Made by a program: the position numbers and the translations under genes
Assembly: GCA_964652825.1 (NCBI GenBank)
Contig: CAZZCU010000021.1
Span: 1 to 38,485 of the forward strand
Direction of reading: 5' to 3'
DNA: 38,485 bases
Source: CAZZCU01 sp964652825
GTDB taxonomy: Bacteria > Bdellovibrionota_B > Oligoflexia > Oligoflexales > CAZZCU01
The notes under the pieces: generated by a model
The model's input: only the letters and a program-made list of their open reading frames with translations
The model's database searches: none
Told to the model about the DNA's origin: nothing
Shown: positions 25,934 through 33,516 of the stretch, piece by piece
How the letters are laid out: the number at the start of each line of letters is the position of its first letter
How positions within the stretch are numbered: the first letter of the stretch is position 1

Positions 25934-26470
25934 TTAAACCTGAATAGTTTTCTGACCTTTTTCCCAGTTACATGGACACAGCTCATCGGTTTGTAGCGCG
26001 TCCAGTACCCGTAAAACCTCTTTGGGATTGCGACCGACATTCAAGTCCGTCACCATCACGAAGCGAATAATACCGTCAGGATCAACGATGAAGGTCGCAC
26101 GTTGCGAAACCCCTTCGTTCTCGTCGAGAATACCGAGATTCTGACTAAGCTCGCGTTTAATATCAGCCAGCATCGGAAACGGCAGATCCTTCAATTCATC
26201 TTTATTCTGTCGCCAGGCCAGATGCACAAACTCCGAGTCGATACTGCCGGCCAAAACCTGAGCGTCACGATCCTGAAATTCTTTATTCAAATCGCCAAAG
26301 GCTTTGATCTCAGTCGGACACACAAAGGTGAAATCTTTTGGATAAAAGAAGACGACCAGCCACTTACCGGCATACGTCTGATTACTTACGTCCACAAAAG
26401 CATCTTTGAGATCCGTGGAGACGGTGGCTTTCAGATTAAATTGCGGAAACTTTTTACCTATACCTAACAT
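25934..26470 (-). CDS. ahpC: Peroxiredoxin, AhpC type
   Basis: A 178-residue 2-Cys peroxiredoxin that reduces peroxides. The peroxidatic Cys51 is in DFTFVCPTE and the resolving Cys is in ELCPCNWEKG (165 or 167). The frame extends upstream to 26689, but the family start MLGIGKKFPQFNL is at the ATG at 26470. No ahpF is nearby; ahpD next door probably provides the reducing system. It is divergent from oxyR with an OxyR-type site between. Confidence 0.95.
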   Translation of the reverse strand: MLGIGKKFPQFNLKATVSTDLKDAFVDVSNQTYAGKWLVVFFYPKDFTFVCPTEIKAFGDLNKEFQDRDAQVLAGSIDSEFVHLAWRQNKDELKDLPFPMLADIKRELSQNLGILDENEGVSQRATFIVDPDGIIRFVMVTDLNVGRNPKEVLRVLDALQTDELCPCNWEKGQKTIQV

Positions 26471-26584
26471 TGGCTTACCCCCAAAAATTCCAGTAAACGT
26501 CGGCGAACCGCGAAATGCGCTCGCTACAAGAGGTATAATCGGGGAAAATATAATATAAGTTAAATCGATTGTTTTTATATAACT

Positions 26585-26599
26585 ATAGATATAATCTAT
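26585..26599. promoter_or_regulatory. OxyR-type binding site between ahpC and oxyR
   Basis: ATAG, seven nt (ATATAAT) and CTAT form one perfect half of the OxyR operator consensus ATAGntnnnanCTAT: the inner T and A also match. The second dimer half-site, expected seven nt further, is not conserved. A TATATT (26547-26552, minus strand) could be the -10 element of ahpC, placing the site about 45-59 nt upstream of its start. The function is inferred from position and sequence. Confidence 0.75.
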
Positions 26600-26627
26600 T
26601 ATATGTACGATCGATTGGAGGGCCGAT

Positions 26628-27575
26628 ATGCCATCTATTTCCCAGCTTGAATACGCGCTAGCTGTTGAGAAACATTTGCATTTTGGCAAAGCCGCGCGCG
26701 ACTGTCATGTCACTCAGCCGACGTTAAGCATGCAATTACAAAAACTCGAAGATGAGCTCGGCGTAGCGCTGTTTGATCGCAGCAAAAAACCTATCCTGAT
26801 TACCGATGCCGGCAAAAACATTCTGGAGCAAGCGCGTGTCGTCCTGCGCGAATACAAACAAATGGTCAGTCTTGCCAGTCGTCGCGGTGACGATGTAAGC
26901 GGTGATTTTCGTCTGGCGATTATCCCTACCCTATCACCGTATCTGCTGCCTTTATTCCTCGGCAGCTTTGCCAGACAATACCCGAAAGTAAATCTACGCA
27001 TCGAGGAAATGCAAACGGATCGCATTGTTGCCGCGCTGGAGCAAGACGATATCGACGCTGGCTTGCTGGTGACACCTTTGAACCATGCGCAGCTGATCGA
27101 GCATGCGCTCTTCTACGAGCCGTTTTTGGTGTACGCCCCCAAAGACCACAAGCTCGCCAAGCAACGCTCACAAAAAGTCGCCGAGACGGATCTGGAAGCC
27201 AGCGATGTCTGGTTGCTGGACGAGGGACATTGTCTGCGCAATCAAGTGGTGCGCCTGTGCGGACGCCGCAAAGAGAATGCCGCGCTGGCGAATGTACGTT
27301 TTACCGGTGGTAGCATCGAAACGCTAAAGCGCCTGGTCGAAACCACCGGCGGCTATACTCTGGTGCCTTATCTGGCGGCGGCGAAAAACAACAGTACGGC
27401 GGTGCTACGGGAATTTACACGCCCCATCCCAGCACGCGAAATCAGCCTCGTCTTCCGACGCCAGGTTTATAAACTACCAATTGTCGAAGCTCTAGAAGAC
27501 AGCATCTTAGCGGCTATACCGGCGGAGCTACGCAAAATCCGCAAAAAAGATTTAGAGGTGGTGGCAATCTCTTAA
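26628..27575 (+). CDS. oxyR: OxyR, LysR-type hydrogen-peroxide-sensing regulator
   Basis: A 315-residue LysR-type activator. The N-terminal winged helix (LEYALAVEKHLHFGKAARDCHVTQPTLSMQLQKLE) is followed by the sensor domain with Cys202 and Cys211, spaced nine residues as in OxyR (GHCLRNQVVRLC), which form the regulatory disulphide. A good ribosome-binding site (GGAGGG) precedes the start. It is divergent from ahpC and the operator lies between them, so it probably controls ahpC-ahpD and itself. The last 4 bp overlap alkD. Confidence 0.93.
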   Translation: MPSISQLEYALAVEKHLHFGKAARDCHVTQPTLSMQLQKLEDELGVALFDRSKKPILITDAGKNILEQARVVLREYKQMVSLASRRGDDVSGDFRLAIIPTLSPYLLPLFLGSFARQYPKVNLRIEEMQTDRIVAALEQDDIDAGLLVTPLNHAQLIEHALFYEPFLVYAPKDHKLAKQRSQKVAETDLEASDVWLLDEGHCLRNQVVRLCGRRKENAALANVRFTGGSIETLKRLVETTGGYTLVPYLAAAKNNSTAVLREFTRPIPAREISLVFRRQVYKLPIVEALEDSILAAIPAELRKIRKKDLEVVAIS

Positions 27576-28306
27576 ACCATATCAAGATAATACCGCCGGC
27601 GTGTTTCGGGAAATCTTTCAATAGCGTAGCGCAGCATGGTTCGTGGCATGACGGCCGCATGGCGGCGCAGAAAGTCTTCCAGGACCTTGCGATCTTTCTT
27701 GCCCACCTCGCGTAACATCCAACCCGTCGCCTTATGCATTAGATCATGCGTGTCAGCTAAATATAGTTTGGCAAGTTTTAACGTATCCGCGTATTGACCC
27801 GCGCGAATAAACGCCCCGGTGGCAACGATCGCAATGCGACGTTGCCACATGATCTTTGACCTGGCCCACCGGTAGAGTTGCGTGCGCCGTGCTTTTTTTG
27901 TCAGCAAATGCGCACCGACCAGAGACGATGCCGTCGCGTCCACCAAATCCCAATTATTGACATGCCGCAAATGCTTTAAGTAAAAACGAAAAACTTTCTC
28001 TCTTTCGCCGTCAGTTGCAGCGCACTTATAATGACCTACGGTAATCAATAGCCCGGCAAGACGCTCCTCATGCCACGGCGACTTAAGCAACTTGACAATC
28101 TCCGGCTCGGCCAAACCCAAAGCCTCCCCCACAACCCGACGCGTGTCCGGCACGGAAATCCCGAGAAACTTGTCGCCCTCGCCATACTCACCCGGCCCGG
28201 TTTTAAAAAACCAGATTGAGACCTTGGCACGCTTGGCGCTGGCAAACCGCCGCAAGGCCGCGGACACCTGTCTGGCGCTGCTTAAGGTCTTGCGATTCTT
28301 AGTCAT
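27572..28306 (-). CDS. AlkD-like DNA alkylation repair protein
   Basis: A 244-residue protein of the AlkC/AlkD HEAT-like-repeat DNA glycosylase family, which excises bulky or cationic N-alkylated bases. The family segments are visible: KTGPGEYGEGDKFLGIS(V)P, SPWHEERLAGLLI, NNWDLVDATAS, and WQRRIAIVATGAFI, with late DLMHKATGWMLREVGK. The Asp of NWDLVD is the expected catalytic residue. The ATG at 28306 has AAGGT upstream. It lies 27 nt from the divergent tRNA-Leu gene and its 3' end overlaps oxyR by 4 bp. Confidence 0.92.
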   Translation of the reverse strand: MTKNRKTLSSARQVSAALRRFASAKRAKVSIWFFKTGPGEYGEGDKFLGISVPDTRRVVGEALGLAEPEIVKLLKSPWHEERLAGLLITVGHYKCAATDGEREKVFRFYLKHLRHVNNWDLVDATASSLVGAHLLTKKARRTQLYRWARSKIMWQRRIAIVATGAFIRAGQYADTLKLAKLYLADTHDLMHKATGWMLREVGKKDRKVLEDFLRRHAAVMPRTMLRYAIERFPETRRRYYLDMV

Positions 28307-28333
28307 TATGCTACCTTTCGCTCCTGCATTTTT

Positions 28334-28420
28334 GCTCCCGTGGTGGAATCGGTAGACACACAGGACTTAAAATCCTGCGCTCGCAAGGGTGTGCCAGTTC
28401 AAGTCTGGCCGGGAGCACCA
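28334..28420 (+). tRNA. tRNA-Leu (anticodon UAA)
   Basis: An 87-nt class II tRNA. Acceptor arms GCTCCCG and CGGGAGC pair, and a discriminator A and encoded CCA follow. The anticodon stem CAGGA/TCCTG encloses the loop CTTAAAA, giving anticodon TAA. A long variable arm (CGCTCGCAAGGGTGT) and a T-stem GCCAG/CTGGC with TTCAAGT are visible. Its promoter must overlap the start of alkD. Confidence 0.95.
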
Positions 28421-28565
28421 TTTTATAGCCAGTTATCCGTGTTGCTACAATCACCATAATTCTATCGGATCTAATGCTAGCCATGAATGTTGAATTGGGA
28501 CACAATCAAGAAATCTAGGTTCGACATTAGTAATGAAAAGTTATGGATCGAGGAACCAAACCCAA

Positions 28566-28739
28566 ATGACTCCTGACACTATAGATCGACAAGATGATAT
28601 CGACCTAACCATCATCGAACACAATCTTAGTCTTTCATACGAGCAGCGCATTGAGCAGCATGATGGAGCTCTTCAATTATTTTTAGATCTTGTCAAAGCA
28701 CGCGAGGTTCTTTATCCAGAGCTTAAGCAAACTTCTTAA
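28566..28739 (+). CDS. Small acidic protein paired with a nucleotidyltransferase
   Basis: A 57-residue protein (ATG 28566 with GAGGAA about 10 nt upstream; ATG 28533 would add 11 residues). The core IDLTIIEHNLSLSYEQRIEQHDGAL and a helical end are visible. A small ORF with this pattern followed by a nucleotidyltransferase gene is a recurring arrangement, possibly antitoxin-like, but this is from memory and unproven. Its last 50 bp overlap the next gene. Confidence 0.6.
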   Translation: MTPDTIDRQDDIDLTIIEHNLSLSYEQRIEQHDGALQLFLDLVKAREVLYPELKQTS

Positions 28740-29193
28740 GATTTTTCTTGATCTTCAACTAGAGTTTGTCATTGTCGGTGGGTTTGCCGGAGTTTTGCAT
28801 GGCTCTTCTTTGGTGACTCAAGATTTAGATCTCTGTTTTCTTTTATCAGAAGAAAATATCACAAAGCTGCGAGTTGCACTGAAAGACTATCATCCGTATT
28901 TGCGGATCACACCGCAAAAACTTTCATTTCTGCAATACCCTGCAGATATCAGCAAAATAAAAAATCTTTATCTCGCCACAGACATCGGCGTCATTGACTT
29001 ACTAAGCCATATAACTGGCGTCGGTGATTATAACCGCGTTACAGAACAAGCCGTCCAGATCTCAGTTTTTGGTCAAGCATGCAAAGTAATGTCTCTTGAC
29101 GATCTCATTCTCGCAAAGTCTGCCATGAACCGACCAAAAGACGCAGCAATGCTGAGGGAGCTGCAAATCATAAAAGCAAAACTCAATAACTGA
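28690..29193 (+). CDS. Nucleotidyltransferase, Pol-beta superfamily
   Basis: A 167-residue protein with the pattern VGGFAGVLHGSSLVTQDLDLC (GG at 30-31, D45 and D47), the metal-binding core of minimal Pol-beta-type nucleotidyltransferases, and a C-terminal segment (MSLDDLILAKSAMNRPKD) shared by many such proteins, including AbiEii-like toxin relatives. The start is a TTG at 28690, the only in-frame start before the fold, without a clear ribosome-binding site, so coupling with the small upstream gene is likely. Base composition is AT-richer than the neighbours. The role may be nucleotide transfer to RNA or protein, or part of a toxin-antitoxin-like pair; uncertain. Confidence 0.75.
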   Translation: MSKHARFFIQSLSKLLKIFLDLQLEFVIVGGFAGVLHGSSLVTQDLDLCFLLSEENITKLRVALKDYHPYLRITPQKLSFLQYPADISKIKNLYLATDIGVIDLLSHITGVGDYNRVTEQAVQISVFGQACKVMSLDDLILAKSAMNRPKDAAMLRELQIIKAKLNN

Positions 29194-29228
29194 TTTCTAG
29201 ACAAGCTCTTTTACATTCGACGCCTTGT

Positions 29229-30128
29229 TTAACCACCGCAATGAAGTCTACCGATTCTGTAATTCCAGGGCGACGATGTTGTGAACGGCTTTTCAAAAGT
29301 CTTGCCAGGACCCGTATGAACACTAGTAATTGTGTGAAACTGCTGTGTCCCTCGATTAAAGAAAGTAATGGGTTCATTAGTGACGCCGGTAAATCCATGA
29401 TTGGGGCCGTCGCCCGCTCCAACTTTCATGTCCGTAGCTGCCGATGTCGTTAACGCTTTATATTTACGACTCTCGACATAGCTTGGACCATCATAGCCCA
29501 TCTGTTTGCATAAAATCTTAGTATTCAACGGAGTTTGTATTAATTGGGTACTGCTCCCTACTGGTGCTGGAATCGTTTTCCAGTCTGGTTGTGGATTCCA
29601 GGGCACCGGTATATCGGAATAGTAGGCTGCAACATACGTCCCTTCCAGTGGGCCATCAATTATCAGAGGTTCGCGGCCACAAGATGAGCCTAACCCATTA
29701 AATAAATATTTCCACTTAGCACTAACATTATCAACTGGGCGGTAACGCACCTGCACATAGCCAGCACCCTTACAGCGACCTTCCACTTCGTAACCCTGGT
29801 ATGTATAACGCTTTTTTGTGTTGTCGTAGTCCAATATATGTTTTGATTGAGCGTTGTATAATAATAGCCCCCATTCACTCTTCACACATTTACTAGCAAC
29901 ATCCATACTGCGACTTGCATTGCAGGACAAATGCACCACGATTTTGTCCTCAAGTGCTGTTTCTAGCAGATACTGTTTTACAATGGTGAGCACCGGACGA
30001 ATCTGTGACCATGCCGATGTCAAAGTGACGATGCCTACGAGGCTGATGGCAACTCCAAGCATTATCTCAAGCAAAGACAAGCCCGTTTGCGAGTGACGCC
30101 GTAAAGGATGTGACTTAGCCGTCTGCAC
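29229..30128 (-). CDS. PilW/GspJ-like pseudopilin
   Basis: A 299-residue pseudopilin-like protein. The N-terminal GLSLLEIMLGVAISLVG is a prepilin motif: cleavage after Gly16 leaves Leu17 and the conserved Glu at +5, then a hydrophobic helix. The rest is a globular, Cys-containing region (CNASRSMD, GRCKGAG, GSSCGRE, ILCKQMG, RLHCGG) of unknown function. The GTG at 30128 is chosen because AGAGGG lies seven nt upstream and the leader is then 16 residues, as in the two upstream genes; an ATG at 30149 would give 23. It overlaps the preceding gene by 14 bp. Confidence 0.75.
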   Translation of the reverse strand: MQTAKSHPLRRHSQTGLSLLEIMLGVAISLVGIVTLTSAWSQIRPVLTIVKQYLLETALEDKIVVHLSCNASRSMDVASKCVKSEWGLLLYNAQSKHILDYDNTKKRYTYQGYEVEGRCKGAGYVQVRYRPVDNVSAKWKYLFNGLGSSCGREPLIIDGPLEGTYVAAYYSDIPVPWNPQPDWKTIPAPVGSSTQLIQTPLNTKILCKQMGYDGPSYVESRKYKALTTSAATDMKVGAGDGPNHGFTGVTNEPITFFNRGTQQFHTITSVHTGPGKTFEKPFTTSSPWNYRIGRLHCGG

Positions 30129-30990
30129 AATAACACCCTCTCGTTTCATTGCTTGGATTACTGTCGTCAATAATGACCGGAACGCTATCGTGCCGATACA
30201 GGTAACAGAAGCCTGGGCCGCCACGTTCACCTGAACTCAAACCCAGATCTAGGTTCGTTTCAGTGTCAGGGTTACCTATAAGTTCACGAAATGCGTTGGT
30301 ACTTCGAGCATTGTTGCTTATGCAACGGTAACCTTGCGGGTCGGGTACATTGACTTTACTCTCCGCAGCGCATCTGAGGGCGCACGCCTCTCCTGTAGTG
30401 CCATACCATCTGCCGCCAGTATAGCTTGGCGGCACATTACAATTCACGTCTTGGGCAGAATTTTTAAATAATGCCGACCAGACACCATGATTTTTGGTTG
30501 CCGGGCTATCTTTGTCTGTCAGCACATCAATCACATCACTGCCGTTAGGGTTCTGCAGCCGATATTCAAAGTGCAATCGGTAAAAATCTTTTTCATTATG
30601 GCAGCTGGCGCGCAAGGACAGCAAAAAACGCACTGATTCAGGGGGAGCATCTGTTGTAAAACCATTGAATGTTTTGCCGGCAGCGGGGAATAACTCTTTG
30701 TATGGTGTACGATTATCATTGCTTGCTACGGCTATATAATTGCCAGCAGCGCATGCCGCCTGTTGACCTTTGCTCGTCAAAAAACAATTGGTATTGCCAT
30801 AAGCAAACTCTCTTGCCTGAATGACCGCTCTGTCGATGGTAGCTTGCCGAATGACACGCATATAATGGACCACTAGCTGCATACTGGCCAGAATCATCAC
30901 GATTAAGATAGCGGTACCAATGATACCTTCTAAAATACTCACACCGGCGTTAAGTTTGATTGAACAATAATGTCGCGCAAATCGTCGCAT
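30115..30990 (-). CDS. PilV/GspI-like pseudopilin
   Basis: A 291-residue pseudopilin-like protein. AGVSILEGIIGTAILI is the prepilin motif: Gly16 is the cleavage site, Val17 the first mature residue, Glu21 the conserved +5 Glu. The body is Cys-rich (at least nine Cys), with CNVPPSYTGGRWYGTTGEACALRC, and ends RGCYCADG. The ATG at 30990 follows the stop of the upstream gene after 1 nt, and GGAA lies upstream. ORFs starting at 31014 or earlier overlap that gene and do not fit the leader length. The gene is in a three-gene set without secretin or ATPase. Confidence 0.75.
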   Translation of the reverse strand: MRRFARHYCSIKLNAGVSILEGIIGTAILIVMILASMQLVVHYMRVIRQATIDRAVIQAREFAYGNTNCFLTSKGQQAACAAGNYIAVASNDNRTPYKELFPAAGKTFNGFTTDAPPESVRFLLSLRASCHNEKDFYRLHFEYRLQNPNGSDVIDVLTDKDSPATKNHGVWSALFKNSAQDVNCNVPPSYTGGRWYGTTGEACALRCAAESKVNVPDPQGYRCISNNARSTNAFRELIGNPDTETNLDLGLSSGERGGPGFCYLYRHDSVPVIIDDSNPSNETRGCYCADG

Positions 30991-30991
30991 A

Positions 30992-31687
30992 TTATATTTC
31001 CAACTCGTAGCCATCATCACAAACCCATGGTTTGCTACCGGGTGCAAAAGACACCCAAGTATTAGCTGTATGCACCCACTGAGGACCAGCGCCAAGTTTG
31101 TAGTAATAGATATCTTTCTTAGATCCTGCCGGAATGGAATTTAAACCTTGAAATTCAATTTGCAGGCTGAACCAAAGATTCCATCGTGTGGCGTTGAAAA
31201 TCGGATCGGGGGAGGTAGTCATTTCATATGATGTAGTCAAGTAACTGCCACCCGATGGCATCGCGTTATTGACATCAAAACGCTCTCGACTCGGAATGCC
31301 TGAACTCGGAATGCCCGACAGAGCGTATTGAGGGAACGGCATGGGAGCAACCACGATGCAAGTCACAACGGGCACAGCAAATCCCGGCCACTGCGTCAGA
31401 TCAGGAATTTTTTTGCCTGTACGTGTGTATAAATCCATCGGTGCGCCATCACAACCGCCGTGGCGGCGAATAGTCTCGCGGCAATCAGTCGCATTCTTCA
31501 GATAGTGAACGAACATCTGCTCCCGCTGCAGACGCTCACGCACTTTGACAGTCAAGCTAACTTCATTAGCACATTGTGTGGTTAGTAAGACTATGGCGGA
31601 CATGAGGCCCAGGCAAAAGACTGCGATCAAGAGCGAGCCTCCCGCTTCACATATTGGAAACTTAGATTTTTCTTTTGTAGCACTCAT
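30992..31687 (-). CDS. GspK/PilX-like pseudopilin-type protein
   Basis: A 231-residue protein, the first gene of the pseudopilin set. The N-terminal GGSLLIAVFCLGLMSAIVLLTTQ follows Gly16, giving a 16-residue leader, but it lacks the +5 Glu. GspK and PilX proteins also lack it, hence this call. The body contains a short direct repeat (SGIPSSGIPS) at about residues 125-133 and paired Cys (DCRETIRRHGGCD). The motif is weaker than in the other two, so the assignment is partly from context. Confidence 0.65.
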   Translation of the reverse strand: MSATKEKSKFPICEAGGSLLIAVFCLGLMSAIVLLTTQCANEVSLTVKVRERLQREQMFVHYLKNATDCRETIRRHGGCDGAPMDLYTRTGKKIPDLTQWPGFAVPVVTCIVVAPMPFPQYALSGIPSSGIPSRERFDVNNAMPSGGSYLTTSYEMTTSPDPIFNATRWNLWFSLQIEFQGLNSIPAGSKKDIYYYKLGAGPQWVHTANTWVSFAPGSKPWVCDDGYELEI

Positions 31688-32000
31688 AAAAGTTCCTTTG
31701 CCATCTTACTGATTCGCTTTTTGGTAAGATAAGCTTAAAGGATTTTTAAAATTTAAAAACCTGGAACTATTAAGTATTTTGCCAAAAAGAGGCCAAGGAA
31801 TTAAGATATCTAAAACAATTTACATATAAATAACCACAAACGCATGCGGTGACAAATCATCAAGCAGCAAAAACTCACCATAATTCTTAAATAGAATAAT
31901 TGTTTACATAATATGCATTATACTTATTTTAAAATGGGGCGCATAACACTCGGCAGGAGCGTTTTGCCTTAACCTTATTTTTTAGAGAAAGGAAAATATT
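31688..32000. other. AT-rich intergenic region between pseudopilin genes and the 181-residue exported protein
   Basis: 313 bp without a gene. It holds the divergent promoters of both sides. A stretch of AT-rich sequence around 31900-31935 contains promoter-like elements (TTTACA, TATACT) at wrong spacing for a confident call. No inverted repeat or ORF is convincing. AAGGA precedes the start at 32001. Confidence 0.6.
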
Positions 32001-32546
32001 ATGATCGCAAAAATCGCCTCAGCCATGGTTCTTCTTTTAACGCTTACTTCTGTTCAACCGGCTTTCGCCGCCAGCTTTGATCGTGCTTTTGGGTTAGAGG
32101 ATCCCCGTCTTGAGGATTTAGCCAGCACCTTTGAACATTTCGAGGGGTATTGGGACGTTGACTTGAAGTCGCTGCAAGTCAATCGCGTCAATTTTCGTCA
32201 TGGCGTAAAACCCACCACCATCAAAAATACCGTGAAACAATTGGTGTACGTCATCCGCGGCTCCGGCGCCAACAAACCCCGCGAGGTTGTGGTCCGCAAG
32301 CTTAAGTTCAGTGAGCACAACATCGCCACGGCGATCGGCGTTGTTACCAAGGATACACCCGATGCCACAGTACAAGATAAAAGCGTACTGCGTCACATGC
32401 TAAGCGCCGCGCTGCTCGACACGCCGGCAAGCGAGCTTTACACGATAGCAGACGCAAATGACATTTACGGCGGCTGCTCGTCTTTGGCCGTGGTGGCGAA
32501 ATCCACGCTACAGATCCTGCTTGTCAGCTCGTGCTGGGCGGAATAG
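32001..32546 (+). CDS. Exported protein of unknown function (181 aa)
   Basis: A protein with a clear signal peptide (residues 1-23, ending FAA) followed by a charged helical/beta mature domain. Two Cys near the end (GGCSS and SSCWAE) are likely disulphide-linked. No family is recognised. AAGGA lies nine nt before the ATG. A strong terminator follows directly, so the gene is likely monocistronic. Confidence 0.75.
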   Translation: MIAKIASAMVLLLTLTSVQPAFAASFDRAFGLEDPRLEDLASTFEHFEGYWDVDLKSLQVNRVNFRHGVKPTTIKNTVKQLVYVIRGSGANKPREVVVRKLKFSEHNIATAIGVVTKDTPDATVQDKSVLRHMLSAALLDTPASELYTIADANDIYGGCSSLAVVAKSTLQILLVSSCWAE

Positions 32547-32570
32547 TCGATTCTAACTCCTGATTTGAAC

Positions 32571-32600
32571 AAAGGGCGGCCCTCCGGAGCCGCCCTTTTT
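32571..32600 (+). terminator. Rho-independent terminator
   Basis: GGGCGGC (32574-32580) and GCCGCCC (32589-32595) form a perfect seven-bp GC stem around an 8-nt loop, followed by TTTTT. An A-run precedes the stem (AAA pairs with TTT). It ends the 181-residue exported protein transcript. Confidence 0.9.
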
Positions 32601-32676
32601 CTTGCTTTCTGAACAGTTACATGCCACGATCCGCATCTGTAACAAGTTACAATCCGAACGCACGGGATACCCGCAG

Positions 32677-33516
32677 ATGAATCAGTTCCTAGACCTTTGG
32701 CGGCAGGTAAAAGGTGATGCCGGAAAATTAATTACAACATCCTGCCTGGTTTTCGTCGTGGCCGGCTTTGCCAGATACGCTCTTTATTCCGAGACCCGCA
32801 GTTTGCCAACGAGCAATCTCATGGTTTCCATCACCAATATTCCCCCTGATATTCTCGATGCAACCAAAATTCATCTTCGCAAAGTTATCGAAAAGCAGGC
32901 TCAGAACTTATCGGCTAATTTTTCCTGTTTCGACTCGTGGGGATTCGCCACTTGCAATATTGAATTCACGGTTGCGACTGATAAAGACGAAAGAGAAGTC
33001 AGCGAACAATTCCAGGCATTGTTAACACAACAGCGACAAGAGCTGCTGGACATATTTATACGGCCAGTTCTGGAGGGGAAAAAACATTTCAACTGGAACG
33101 AAATTTTTGCCCTAAAACTCCAGACATTTGGCATCGATGCTTATTTATATCGTCTGCTAACCGCCAAAGCCAAAGCTGCTGGTAAAAGCATCGCGGAAAA
33201 GCATCCCGCCTTTGATCCCAAGTTCACCAACGAACTCATGATACAAGAACTGAAATCCGGCTTTACGCCGATCGAGGCGAACAAAGTCGGAATGCTGCGA
33301 ATTCTCGCGGGAGCTTCGCTATCATTCTTTGAGCTACTAATGGATGACAAAACAACGGTAGAAAATTTTCTGCTACTGGATAAATCGAAAGTCATCTCAT
33401 ACGAAAACAAGTCACAATTATTGAATATGACCCGAGCTGCACTCTTTGGCATTAGCTGCGCTTTGATGTATCTGTCGCTCATGGTCACCTACATTCTTTT
33501 TAAGAACAAGATTTGA
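32677..33516 (+). CDS. Wzz-like membrane protein (putative polysaccharide chain-length regulator)
   Basis: A 279-residue protein with a transmembrane helix near residues 18-38, a large periplasmic part of about 200 residues with coiled-coil-like helices, and a second helix near the C-terminus (about 253-275), the topology of Wzz-type co-polymerases. Sequence similarity to Wzz is not clear, so the call rests on topology and on the next gene being polymerase-like. The ATG at 32677 is the first that makes sense; upstream in-frame sequence lies in the terminator region. The stop overlaps the next start by 1 nt (TGATG). Confidence 0.55.
   Translation: MNQFLDLWRQVKGDAGKLITTSCLVFVVAGFARYALYSETRSLPTSNLMVSITNIPPDILDATKIHLRKVIEKQAQNLSANFSCFDSWGFATCNIEFTVATDKDEREVSEQFQALLTQQRQELLDIFIRPVLEGKKHFNWNEIFALKLQTFGIDAYLYRLLTAKAKAAGKSIAEKHPAFDPKFTNELMIQELKSGFTPIEANKVGMLRILAGASLSFFELLMDDKTTVENFLLLDKSKVISYENKSQLLNMTRAALFGISCALMYLSLMVTYILFKNKI

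Noticed and set aside
26471..26689. N-terminal extension of ahpC by 73 residues
   Set aside because: It covers the divergent promoter and the OxyR site, and the family start is at 26470.
28334..29228. A genomic island attached to tRNA-Leu
   Set aside because: I did not see a repeat of the tRNA 3' end downstream nor an integrase gene. The cassette is reported only as AT-rich and tRNA-adjacent.
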